DNA of 44,706 bases from JAFDZO01 sp041859205. GTDB taxonomy: Bacteria > Bacteroidota > Ignavibacteria > Tepidaquicellales > Tepidaquicellaceae. Under the pieces are notes generated by a model. The model did not search any database. It was not told the DNA's origin and saw nothing but the letters and a program-made list of their open reading frames with translations. A program made the position numbers and the translations under genes. Within the stretch, counting starts at the first letter, position 1, and each line of letters starts with the position of its first letter. Where the stretch lies: positions 1-44,706 of the forward strand of contig JBHEKU010000138.1 in assembly GCA_041859205.1 (NCBI GenBank), given 5' to 3'. Positions 1 through 6,767 of this stretch are shown piece after piece.

Positions 1-6
1 GCACTT

Positions 7-104
7 CATAACTCATAACTCATAACTCATAACTCATAACTCATAACTCATAACTCATAACTCATAACTCATAACTCATAACTCATAACTCATAACTCAT
101 AACT
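7..104. repeat. Tandem heptamer repeat, 14 copies of CATAACT
   Basis: Fourteen exact head-to-tail copies of CATAACT fill this stretch without interruption. It ends a few bases before the conserved upstream box of the HTH gene. Two more copies occur at 269-282, just before that gene's ribosome binding site. No open frame covers the repeat, and there are no spacers, so it is a short tandem repeat and not a CRISPR array. Confidence 0.97.
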
Positions 105-111
105 CTAAAAC

Positions 112-159
112 CCTGTCAATGCCATTCAGAAAAAATCTACCTATTAGTACTAATAGGTA
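112..159 (+). promoter_or_regulatory. Conserved upstream box with 22-bp perfect palindrome (copy 1)
   Basis: Positions 112-156 align without gaps to the reverse complement of 24315-24359, matching at 39 of 45 bases. Shared blocks are CCTGTCAA, CCATTCA, TCT and CCTATTAGTA-n-TAATAG. Here the 3' block lies in a perfect 22-bp palindrome at 138-159 (central half-site ACCTATTAGT). The box lies about 145 bp before the start codon of an HTH gene, and the second copy lies upstream of that gene's paralog. It may be an operator bound by the HTH protein, a promoter element, or part of a conserved RNA leader; the sequence does not decide between these. Confidence 0.75.
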
Positions 160-268
160 CTACTGCCTGCAAATGTTTTTTCTTTCTGTTTAATTTCCGC
201 TTTGTAAATTCCATTCCTTACTTATCAACGGAGAAAGGAATCGCTTCAGTTATATATAACTCTTAATT

Positions 269-282
269 CATAACTCATAACT
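269..282. repeat. Two further CATAACT heptamers
   Basis: Two exact CATAACT copies follow a TAACTCTTAA word and precede the A-rich AAGGAG ribosome binding site of the HTH gene. The word TAACTCTTAA also occurs just before the ribosome binding site of the paralog (minus strand, about 24142-24151), so part of the leader is shared. Confidence 0.8.
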
Positions 283-302
283 AAAAAAAAAGGAGCATCA
301 TC

Positions 303-1094
303 ATGTACAACATGAAGATAAAAATGAAATTTGTAAAACTTAAAGCCATGGGGCTGCCAATGTATAAAATATCGGAAGAGCTTGGAGTTCACCGCTCGAC
401 CTTAACAATGTGGCATCAGGAGCTTGCCCCGTACATTTTAATTGCCAAGCAGGATGCTATGGATGAAATGCTTTTTGAGAATGGACATAGCAAGCTTGAC
501 AGAGTGCAGATGTTATGTTATCAGCTGAACGGACTTTATGCAATTCTTGATAAGAGACTGGACGACAGCGATGAAAATGAAATCAGCATTAACAGAACTC
601 TTAACCAGATTTACAAAATCACCAAGATTATTCATCTGGAAGCGAATGAAAAACAAATTGAAAGATTTATGCAGGGAAGCCGTATAAAAGTGAATATAAA
701 AACAATGCATCCTGTTAGTGAAAATCCTGAAGAAGAAAACGACCCGCTTTTTGAAGAAGCGCCGATATGGATTACTGACGCCGAAAAGTTTGAAACGCAT
801 CAGCCTGAAAATGACTATGAACAGTACTATGGCACTAATTTAGATAATGCAAAAGAAATTACAGATGATGAATTCACATTAGATATTACATCAGAAATTT
901 ATATGGAAGAAGATATTAATGAGAAAGATCCGGCAGTGCAGGACTTATTTAAGAATACAATAGGAAGAAAACTGAGAGCGCAAAAAGAGGCTGCATTAGA
1001 AGAATCCGACAAAAATCCGACGACAAAAGAAAATGTCGAAAAAGAATATGCGAGAAAAGAAAAAAGGATAAATAGAAATGCCCCGTTAATATAA
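303..1094 (+). CDS. HTH-domain protein of unknown function (copy 1)
   Basis: This 263-residue protein has a paralog at 23413-24120. The first 60 or so residues are the most conserved. They contain a helix-turn-helix around residues 19-44 (ISEELGVHRSTLTMW core), of the kind seen in transposase N-termini, phage terminase small subunits and regulators. A helical middle follows, then a conserved acidic segment with an APxWITD motif and a lysine/arginine-rich C-terminus. There is no transposase or nuclease catalytic signature. The ATG is set by a strong AAGGAG 10 bases upstream, uncommon in this window, and by the aligned start of the paralog. It is likely DNA-binding; its role is unknown. A perfect palindrome and shared box lie upstream. 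Confidence 0.85.
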   Translation: MYNMKIKMKFVKLKAMGLPMYKISEELGVHRSTLTMWHQELAPYILIAKQDAMDEMLFENGHSKLDRVQMLCYQLNGLYAILDKRLDDSDENEISINRTLNQIYKITKIIHLEANEKQIERFMQGSRIKVNIKTMHPVSENPEEENDPLFEEAPIWITDAEKFETHQPENDYEQYYGTNLDNAKEITDDEFTLDITSEIYMEEDINEKDPAVQDLFKNTIGRKLRAQKEAALEESDKNPTTKENVEKEYARKEKRINRNAPLI

Positions 1095-1112
1095 ATTAAC
1101 AGGGCTTAAATT
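1080..1112 (+). terminator. Hairpin overlapping the stop codon of the HTH gene
   Basis: GCCC-c-GTTAAT at 1080-1090 pairs with ATTAAC-a-GGGC at 1095-1105 around a four-base loop, with one C/A mismatch, and TTAAATTT follows. The stop codon lies in the loop. It sits between converging genes and is probably a terminator, though the T-tract is weak. Confidence 0.5.
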
Positions 1113-1128
1113 TACAACGATGCAATTT

Positions 1129-1690
1129 TTATTTAATGCTTATCATAAGTTTATACTCGCCTTTCCATGGGTCGCCTGACATTTGATTTTCGGAAAGGAC
1201 AATAGTCCAATCGCCTGATTCGTTAAAATCGAATTTAGCTTTTACTCCGAAAGGTCCTTCGGCTTTTCCGGATGGACTTATAATCTGGGCAATTCTTATA
1301 TTAGCATTTGGTTCTTTTTCAGGATATGCAGCCATTACTCTGGTAATCATGCCTTGTCCTTTTTTTGCATCAACTACATAACTTATACGGTCACTTATTC
1401 CGTTTATTTTTCCGTTAAGCATTACTTCTGTTGAGCCTGCAGGAAAGTTGACACGAATTGCTCCTGATTTATCTCGTAGCGATTCTTTTTTTTCAGTCTC
1501 TTTTTTTTTCTTCAACAGTTTTAACAGGTTCTTCTTTCTTTTCAGTTTGTGTAGGAACAGGTGTTGTGTTCGTAGGCGGTGTAGTGTTTTCCTGCGGTTT
1601 ATTAGTTGTTTCGGTTTTTTCGTCTTTTTTAGTACAGCCTGTAAAATAAACAAGGCAGGATAGAAATAAAATGAATGAGATTTTTTTCAT
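1129..1690 (-). pseudogene. Lipoprotein gene with a +1 frameshift in an A9 tract
   Basis: Two overlapping frames together encode a complete homologue of the next gene (1734-2282). The 5' frame (1690-1493) encodes a signal peptide with lipobox FTGC and a T/P/E/K-rich linker. The 3' frame (to 1129) encodes the folded domain: KSGAIRVNFPAG, NANIRIAQIISPSG and the ending KGEYKLMISIK. They would join at a run of nine A on the coding strand (1501-1509 as T); eight A would give one continuous frame of 186 residues. The domain resembles small beta-sandwich periplasmic domains (PPC or PliG-like), a weak match. It could be a real disabled gene, a slippage-dependent gene or a sequencing error. Confidence 0.75.
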
Positions 1691-1733
1691 AGGTACGTGT
1701 AAAATAAAATGAGTTAAAGATATTTTTTAAAAA

Positions 1734-2282
1734 TTATTTAATGCTTATAGTTAGTTTATATTCGCCTTTCCATTCGTCATCGGCGCGTTGGTTTTCACTG
1801 ATAATTAATTTCCAGTCGCCCGATTCATTCAGGCTGTATTTTATTTTATCTGTAAAAGGTCCGTCGCCTTCACCTTTAGGACTTATTATCTGTACAAATC
1901 TTATATTTGCGTTTTTTTTGTTTGCAGCCGTTACCTGCGCATTTAAAGTCTGTCCTTTGCTTACTTCAAAAACGTATGTAGGCTCGTCACCGAATCCTTT
2001 AATGCTTCCGTTAAGCGTAACTTCCGTTACGCCGGCAGGGAACTTAACACGAATAGCGCCTGATTTATCTCTGAGCTCTTCTTTTTTCTCAGGCTCTTTG
2101 CTTTCCTTTTTTTCCTCAGTAGAGGCATTTGCATCAGGTTTTTTTTCAGTTGTAGTTGTAGGCGATTGCGAAGTAGTTTCGGTTTTCTTTTCAGTTGTAG
2201 TTTCCGGCTTCTCATCTTTTTTAGCGCAGCCGATGAGAATAAAAGAAATAATAATAACGAATATTGGAATAATTTTTTTCAT
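1734..2282 (-). CDS. Secreted lipoprotein with beta-sandwich-like C-terminal domain
   Basis: A 182-residue protein whose start is taken at MKKIIPIF rather than 12 codons earlier, because the signal peptide begins there. The lipobox is FILIGC, with cysteine about residue 19. A low-complexity E/K/T linker to about residue 75 is followed by a folded domain that starts KSGAIRVKFPAG and ends YKLTISIK. It is a tandem duplicate of the frameshifted gene downstream and probably co-transcribed with it. The domain recalls PPC or g-type lysozyme inhibitor folds, a tentative match. The likely location is a lipid-anchored periplasmic or outer-membrane position. Function is unknown. Confidence 0.82.
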   Translation of the reverse strand: MKKIIPIFVIIISFILIGCAKKDEKPETTTEKKTETTSQSPTTTTEKKPDANASTEEKKESKEPEKKEELRDKSGAIRVKFPAGVTEVTLNGSIKGFGDEPTYVFEVSKGQTLNAQVTAANKKNANIRFVQIISPKGEGDGPFTDKIKYSLNESGDWKLIISENQRADDEWKGEYKLTISIK

Positions 2283-2358
2283 AATAAATTGGGGTTCATT
2301 TATTGAAGTTATTACCAATATACAAAAAAATAAAAGAGGTTTTTATTGCATATTCTGT

Positions 2359-2384
2359 CTTATGCTATTCTCTTATGCTATTCT
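2359..2384. repeat. 13-bp direct repeat spanning a stop codon
   Basis: Two exact adjacent copies of CTTATGCTATTCT (2359-2371 and 2372-2384). The second copy covers the stop codon of the minus-strand gene ending at 2378, so the duplication touches that protein's C-terminus. Confidence 0.8.
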
Positions 2385-2893
2385 GTTTCTTTTATTTTTT
2401 CCCAGTCAAAATCTTTATCGACAAAAGGGAAATAGCGGTAGTTCATTGGTCTCTCCCGGCGGTTTTGAGGCCAGCTTTCCCTGGTAAAAATAAATTTACC
2501 GGGTTTGAAAACAATTTTATCAAGTCCCAGCATTGAGTGTAAAGGAGCAGTTGGATAATCAAATTCAATCCACATTACATCCTGGGCTATATCGTCTTCC
2601 ATGCGTTCTATAATTATTGTTATCTTATATTCTTTTAATCGTGCGCCTCCGTTTACAAACAGGTAGTCATAGCCAAAAGTTTGCGATGTATCTTTAGCGG
2701 GTTTTATCTGTTCGAATATTACTGTTTTTTCCTTATCCTTGCTGAATGCTTTATGGGTTACTTTATAAAAATTTGTATCTGCAATCCGTGTTTCGTTCTC
2801 GTAAATATTGAATCCGAATTGATAGAATGGCAGCTGCGCGTTTGTGGTTTTGACTGCTACAAATAAAATAAAAAGCAGAATGATTTTTTTCAT
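2378..2893 (-). CDS. Secreted protein of the DFDWEKI family, paralog 3 of 3
   Basis: A 171-residue protein with a cleavable signal peptide ending near NAQ (residue 19). I do not recognise the family. It shares with the two genes upstream a fixed plan: FxFNIYxNxxRIxD near the mature N-terminus, a central TSQTFGYDY segment, L-x-L-D-K with FxPGxFxFT, then a WP-N-R-R region and DFDWEKIK near the end. It is the last gene of a three-gene minus-strand run, with a 17-bp gap to its neighbour. It is most likely periplasmic; no membrane segment or sorting tail is seen. Confidence 0.8.
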   Translation of the reverse strand: MKKIILLFILFVAVKTTNAQLPFYQFGFNIYENETRIADTNFYKVTHKAFSKDKEKTVIFEQIKPAKDTSQTFGYDYLFVNGGARLKEYKITIIIERMEDDIAQDVMWIEFDYPTAPLHSMLGLDKIVFKPGKFIFTRESWPQNRRERPMNYRYFPFVDKDFDWEKIKETE

Positions 2894-2910
2894 AAAAAAT
2901 TTATTAAAAT

Positions 2911-3414
2911 TTATTGTTTAATTTTTTCCCAGTCAAAATCTTCTTTTATAAAGTGAAAGCTTCTGTTATTCTGCATCCGGATTCGTGTATCTTTCGGCCA
3001 GTATTCTTCTGTAAATTTGAATGTTCCCGGTTGGAAAGGCAGCTTATCGATGCCGATGGAAGTCCATGCAGATGCATGTGGGTTATCGAATAAAACTTTC
3101 ATAGTATCTGTTCCTTTAGTAATAATTATTTCTCCAGTTCTTTCAAAAAACAAATCACCTGATAGAAAAAAATCGTAATCATAGCCAAGATTTTTTGACG
3201 TATCACCGGGAAATATATCTTTTGAAAAAATAATTTCACCTGGTTTTTCCCTGTCATAAGTGGTAATGGTTGCTGTAAATTTTCGCGAGTCTGTTATGCG
3301 TTCGTCATTATCGTAAATATTGAACATGAACTGGTAAAATTCTAATTGCGCATTTGCTGTTTTAAAACATGAGAAGAGCATAAATAAAAAGAAAAATGAT
3401 TTTATAGTTTTCAT
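2911..3414 (-). CDS. Secreted protein of the DFDWEKI family, paralog 2 of 3
   Basis: A 167-residue protein with a signal peptide ending at about ANAQ (residue 22). It is closer to the gene on its 5' side than to the one on its 3' side: both have DxxRIxDSRKFxxTI, GDTSKNLGYDY and GIDKLxFxxGTFK. The C-terminus is again DFDWEKIK. It lies 12 bp from its upstream neighbour and was probably made by successive tandem duplication. Role unknown, probably periplasmic. Confidence 0.8.
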   Translation of the reverse strand: MKTIKSFFFLFMLFSCFKTANAQLEFYQFMFNIYDNDERITDSRKFTATITTYDREKPGEIIFSKDIFPGDTSKNLGYDYDFFLSGDLFFERTGEIIITKGTDTMKVLFDNPHASAWTSIGIDKLPFQPGTFKFTEEYWPKDTRIRMQNNRSFHFIKEDFDWEKIKQ

Positions 3415-3426
3415 GATAATTTTAGT

Positions 3427-3924
3427 TTATTCTATTCTAATTTTTTCCCAGTCAAAATTTTCATCTAAGAATGAAAAATATCTGTTATCCATCGGTCTGT
3501 CTCTTCTGTTTTTAGGCCATTCGTTGTTTGTGATTTTAAATGTTCCTTTTTTAAATTCAAGTTTATCTATTCCGAGTGATGCCCATGCAGATGATTTTGG
3601 ATTATCTACAATTATTTTCATTGAGTCATTGAATTGTACAATACTAATTTCAGCAATAAACTCGAATAATAAACCGCCGGTTGCTTTATATCTATAATCA
3701 TAGCCTAAGTTCTTTGATGTATCACCGGGAAAAACCTGTTCGCTTTGAAAAATTTCTTTAGGCTTTTCACGCTCAAATATATTAATGGTAATCTGAAATT
3801 TCCGCGAGTCAGTAATCCGCTCACCGTTATCATAAACGTTGAACATGAACTCAAAAAATTCAAGCTGCGCATTGGCTGATTTAAAACAAACGAGAAGGAT
3901 AAAAAGAAGAAGAAATTTTTTCAT
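3427..3924 (-). CDS. Secreted protein of the DFDWEKI family, paralog 1 of 3
   Basis: A 165-residue protein and the first gene of the three-paralog run. The signal peptide ends near NAQ (residue 20). The mature part shares with its neighbours FMFNVYDNGERITDSRKF, GDTSKNLGYDYR, LGIDKLEF and a final NFDWEKIRIE. No catalytic motif is visible. The many conserved aromatic and charged positions suggest a compact beta-rich fold. Transcription probably starts in the gap between this gene and the inverted-repeat element upstream. Confidence 0.8.
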   Translation of the reverse strand: MKKFLLLFILLVCFKSANAQLEFFEFMFNVYDNGERITDSRKFQITINIFEREKPKEIFQSEQVFPGDTSKNLGYDYRYKATGGLLFEFIAEISIVQFNDSMKIIVDNPKSSAWASLGIDKLEFKKGTFKITNNEWPKNRRDRPMDNRYFSFLDENFDWEKIRIE

Positions 3925-3981
3925 GAAGTTAATTTTGAAGTTTCAGTTTTTACTTAAAAAAATAACAATTGTTCCTCAGAT

Positions 3982-4094
3982 TAACCACAGAGAACACATA
4001 ATTTTACTCAGAGAACACAAAGACACTTTATTGGGGATTACATTTAATAATATTCTGTGGTCTTTGTGATTAACCTCTGTGTTCTCTGTGGTTA
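3982..4094. repeat. CACAGAG-type inverted-repeat element (copy 1)
   Basis: Sixteen-base perfect arms, TAACCACAGAGAACAC at 3982-3997 and its complement at 4079-4094, enclose about 81 bp that holds further CAGAGAACACA-like words. A second element of the same type lies at 17061-17168. It is intergenic, without coding capacity, and looks like a non-autonomous dispersed repeat or a long hairpin. Confidence 0.8.
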
Positions 4095-4180
4095 GATATA
4101 AGTCTGCGGATAAGGAATTTTCTTTCATTAATGGAGATTTATATGTAATATTAAGAGTATTTCATAAAACAAACAAATAA

Positions 4181-4531
4181 ATGAAAAAACTGATTTTTGT
4201 ATTTGGACTTTTACTTTTATTCGTCTCCTCTCATGCCTTCGCTCAGGAAGTAATTGCTTCAAAAGATGCTAAAGATAATATAGGCAAGACAGTTCAGGTA
4301 AAAGGTAAAGTAGTAAGTATCTTCGCATCAAAAAACGGAAATACATATATAAACTTCGATGAAAAATCTCCAAACCAGACATTTACAGTTGTCTTGTTCA
4401 AAGATTCTGCCGTCGATATAAGTAATATCTCTGAAGGCAAAATTTTGACCGTATCAGGCGAGATAAAAGACTATAAAGGAAAGCCGGAAATTGTACTTAC
4501 AAAGGCTGACCAGATTATAAGCGTCGAATAG
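4181..4531 (+). CDS. Secreted OB-fold domain protein
   Basis: A 116-residue protein with a signal peptide ending at AFAQ (about residue 22). The mature part follows the pattern of small exported OB-fold proteins: an IGKTVQVKGKVVSI opening strand, INFDEKSPNQTFTVVLF in the middle, LTVSGEIKDYKGKPEIVL, and a closing strand. Relatives are often annotated as nucleic-acid-binding OB-fold proteins, but the ligand of the exported ones is not established. It stands alone between an inverted-repeat element and a terminator. Confidence 0.78.
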   Translation: MKKLIFVFGLLLLFVSSHAFAQEVIASKDAKDNIGKTVQVKGKVVSIFASKNGNTYINFDEKSPNQTFTVVLFKDSAVDISNISEGKILTVSGEIKDYKGKPEIVLTKADQIISVE

Positions 4532-4555
4532 TTATAAAGATTTTTTTCTGTAAAA

Positions 4556-4595
4556 AAAGCCGTTCAAATTTTTCATCTGAACGGCTTTAATTTTT
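4556..4595. terminator. Bidirectional rho-independent terminator
   Basis: AAAGCCGTTCA (4556-4566) pairs perfectly with TGAACGGCTTT (4578-4588) around an 11-base loop. There are A residues before and T-rich bases after, so it can serve both the OB-fold gene on plus and the converging gene on minus. Confidence 0.85.
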
Positions 4596-4618
4596 AAAGC
4601 TATTTTGAATTTTTAAAT

Positions 4619-6601
4619 TTATTTCACCAGCATCATTTTTTTAGTTGCAGTGAATTCACCTGCTTCAAGCTTATAGAAATAAATTCCGCTTGAAAGGCTT
4701 CTGCCGTCGAAATCGATACCGTAATCACCTGCAGTCTTAATCTCGTTTACTAACGTCATAACTTCTTTACCGAGTATATCAAATATCTTCAGCTTTACTA
4801 ATCCTGTTGTAGGAATCGAATACATAATCCTTGTACTCGGATTGAACGGATTAGGATAATTCTGAGACAGATTATACTTGCCCGGCAATATTGTATTTTG
4901 ATTTCCGTTACTTGTTATTACGCAGCTCATAGAATCTGTTAAGCAGAACAGCTTTGATGTTGTAACCGTTGTAGGATAAAATCCTCCCGGTATCCATATC
5001 TTTACTTTGTTGTTTACTATACTTGAAGATATAAGTCCCCAATAGTTTGATGCTGAGTTCGCCCCTCTGCCAATTAATGGTGAAGACGACCAGCTTGAAT
5101 CAGCAATGTTATAAACCTGTATTGAATCCTGTGCGATCGGCGCAGGAGTTGTTTCACCGAGCACAACATAAAATTTACCGTTTACTGCATGACCGCCCGG
5201 GCGTGAGTTGGTGCCTCGCATCGGCATATCAGCTTTTTGTGACCATGTAATTGAGTTTGCATTTGCTCCTATGGTACCGACCCAGAAGTCTTTTCTGAAT
5301 GCGCCGGAATATCCCGAAGCTACAAATAACTTGTTGCCGCTTATTCCTCCGGCAAAGCTTCTTCTTCCAAATGTGGCAGGAAGTGAATCCGTTGCTCTAT
5401 CCCATGTATTTAGTCCGGGTCTGTAAATTTGAATACCTCTATAGTAGGTTGACCATCCGCCCATCATACAAAAGATGACGGAGTCGCCCCAGCTTTCAGC
5501 AACGTTTCCGGAGACAGGAGTTGGAATATTTGCTACAGTCGTCCATCCTGCAGTGGGTTCATATTTGTAAACCAGATTATTTGCAGCACCGGTAAGAGTT
5601 AAACTACCGCCTCCGATGTAATATAAAGCATTGCCGCATTTGACTAAGTCACCTGCAGCTTTAGGTCCCGGTAAATCTCTGCCGGCGCTCCAGTTACCTG
5701 AGTTAATTGCGTATCTTGTTACCGTTGTTCCTGCCGCAGGATTTGTTAATGTTCCTGCATTAACGCTTCCGCCGGCAACATATAAAGTATCGCCTAAAGA
5801 TGCTGATGCATGTCCGCCTATAACGCCTGCGCTGTAAGGAGGAATCAGACCGTAGTCACAAACCTTTGTAGGGTTAACTACTGAACCGCCTGTATTGAGT
5901 TCTACATTCCATGTTGCTGTAATTTCTGCAGGGCTTAAAGCTCTGCTGTAAAATCTGAATTCATCCAGCTTATCACCTGCCGGAAATGAATTCGCTGTTC
6001 CGTATCCGCCGACCTTAAATGGAACTGCTGCATTCAGGTTTAATGCAGGCTGAGGGGTAGCGCTTTGGAATACACCATTAACATAAGTTCTGATTTCGGG
6101 TACAGTATTGTCGTAGACAAAGTGTATTACGTTTGAGCCGGGAATAACACCGGTAACATTTACGTTAGCAAATGTAGCCACACTGGCTCCTCTTAAAGTA
6201 ATGTTACCTGCACCGGCAGCTCCATTAGTAAAACAGCGGAAGCTTGTGGTAACGTCATTACCAAAAAGGTATGTAGTCCCTGTAAATGTGCCGGACATCC
6301 AGAAAGAAATTGTCCAGCTTGATGTACCTAGGTTCATATTCCAGCCTGTGTTTACATAAGAATTTGAACCTGTGCCTCCTGCTCCTATAAGAGCATTTCC
6401 GAACTGACCGCCGGGTCCTAATGTTTGTGTTAGCAAAGTTGCCTCAGGAGTTCCCTGACCGGGAGCGGCTAAGTTTGGAGTTGTTGTAGTGCCTGTGTTG
6501 AATTTGTAATAAAGAATTTCCGGAACGGATTGAGAGAATAAATTAACGTTGAGGAAAAAACTTACTACAATAAATACAAAAAAGTATTTAATTGCTTTCA
6601 T
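4619..6601 (-). CDS. LamG-like and Kelch-repeat secreted protein with T9SS tail
   Basis: A 660-residue exported protein. A signal peptide occupies about residues 1-24. A concanavalin/LamG-like domain follows to about 235, ending in the typical LDEFRFYSRALSPAEI. Kelch-type beta-propeller repeats run from about 250 to 560 (repeated LYxxGG and FYVV patterns). The last 75 or so residues are a T9SS type A sorting domain: QNYPNPFNPSTRI, GKEVMTLVN, SSGIYFYKL and a final TKKMMLVK. It is expected to cross the outer membrane and be attached to the surface or released. The two binding-type domains suggest glycan or protein binding. It is divergent from the phosphoesterase gene and converges on the terminator at 4556-4595. 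Confidence 0.88.
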   Translation of the reverse strand: MKAIKYFFVFIVVSFFLNVNLFSQSVPEILYYKFNTGTTTTPNLAAPGQGTPEATLLTQTLGPGGQFGNALIGAGGTGSNSYVNTGWNMNLGTSSWTISFWMSGTFTGTTYLFGNDVTTSFRCFTNGAAGAGNITLRGASVATFANVNVTGVIPGSNVIHFVYDNTVPEIRTYVNGVFQSATPQPALNLNAAVPFKVGGYGTANSFPAGDKLDEFRFYSRALSPAEITATWNVELNTGGSVVNPTKVCDYGLIPPYSAGVIGGHASASLGDTLYVAGGSVNAGTLTNPAAGTTVTRYAINSGNWSAGRDLPGPKAAGDLVKCGNALYYIGGGSLTLTGAANNLVYKYEPTAGWTTVANIPTPVSGNVAESWGDSVIFCMMGGWSTYYRGIQIYRPGLNTWDRATDSLPATFGRRSFAGGISGNKLFVASGYSGAFRKDFWVGTIGANANSITWSQKADMPMRGTNSRPGGHAVNGKFYVVLGETTPAPIAQDSIQVYNIADSSWSSSPLIGRGANSASNYWGLISSSIVNNKVKIWIPGGFYPTTVTTSKLFCLTDSMSCVITSNGNQNTILPGKYNLSQNYPNPFNPSTRIMYSIPTTGLVKLKIFDILGKEVMTLVNEIKTAGDYGIDFDGRSLSSGIYFYKLEAGEFTATKKMMLVK

Positions 6602-6767
6602 TTTTTTTATTACTCCGTTAAAATTTATAAGAGGTAATTAAAAATAGTAATACTAATATGCAAATACAATTAATTGAAGTTTATAGTTAAGTTAAGATTC
6701 AAATTTCCAAGTTAATTTCATTTTAAAATATATTTCCTTAATTTTCCGAAACCTCAAAAGAAACCCC

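Noticed and set aside
7..104. Possible CRISPR array
   Set aside because: Units are 7 bp and directly adjacent with no spacers; there are no cas genes in the window.
303..1094. HTH protein as a transposase of an insertion sequence
   Set aside because: No DDE, HUH or serine/tyrosine recombinase residues are visible, and no terminal inverted repeats enclose the gene.
1741..2487. Long plus-strand open frame of 248 codons over the lipoprotein gene
   Set aside because: It is antisense to a gene with a signal peptide and lipobox, is serine/phenylalanine-rich as expected for a complement of lysine/glutamate-rich code, and has no recognisable domain.
4181..4531. Functional link between the OB-fold protein and the thermonuclease gene
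   Set aside because: They are 30 kb apart and not co-oriented in any unit; nothing in the sequence connects them.
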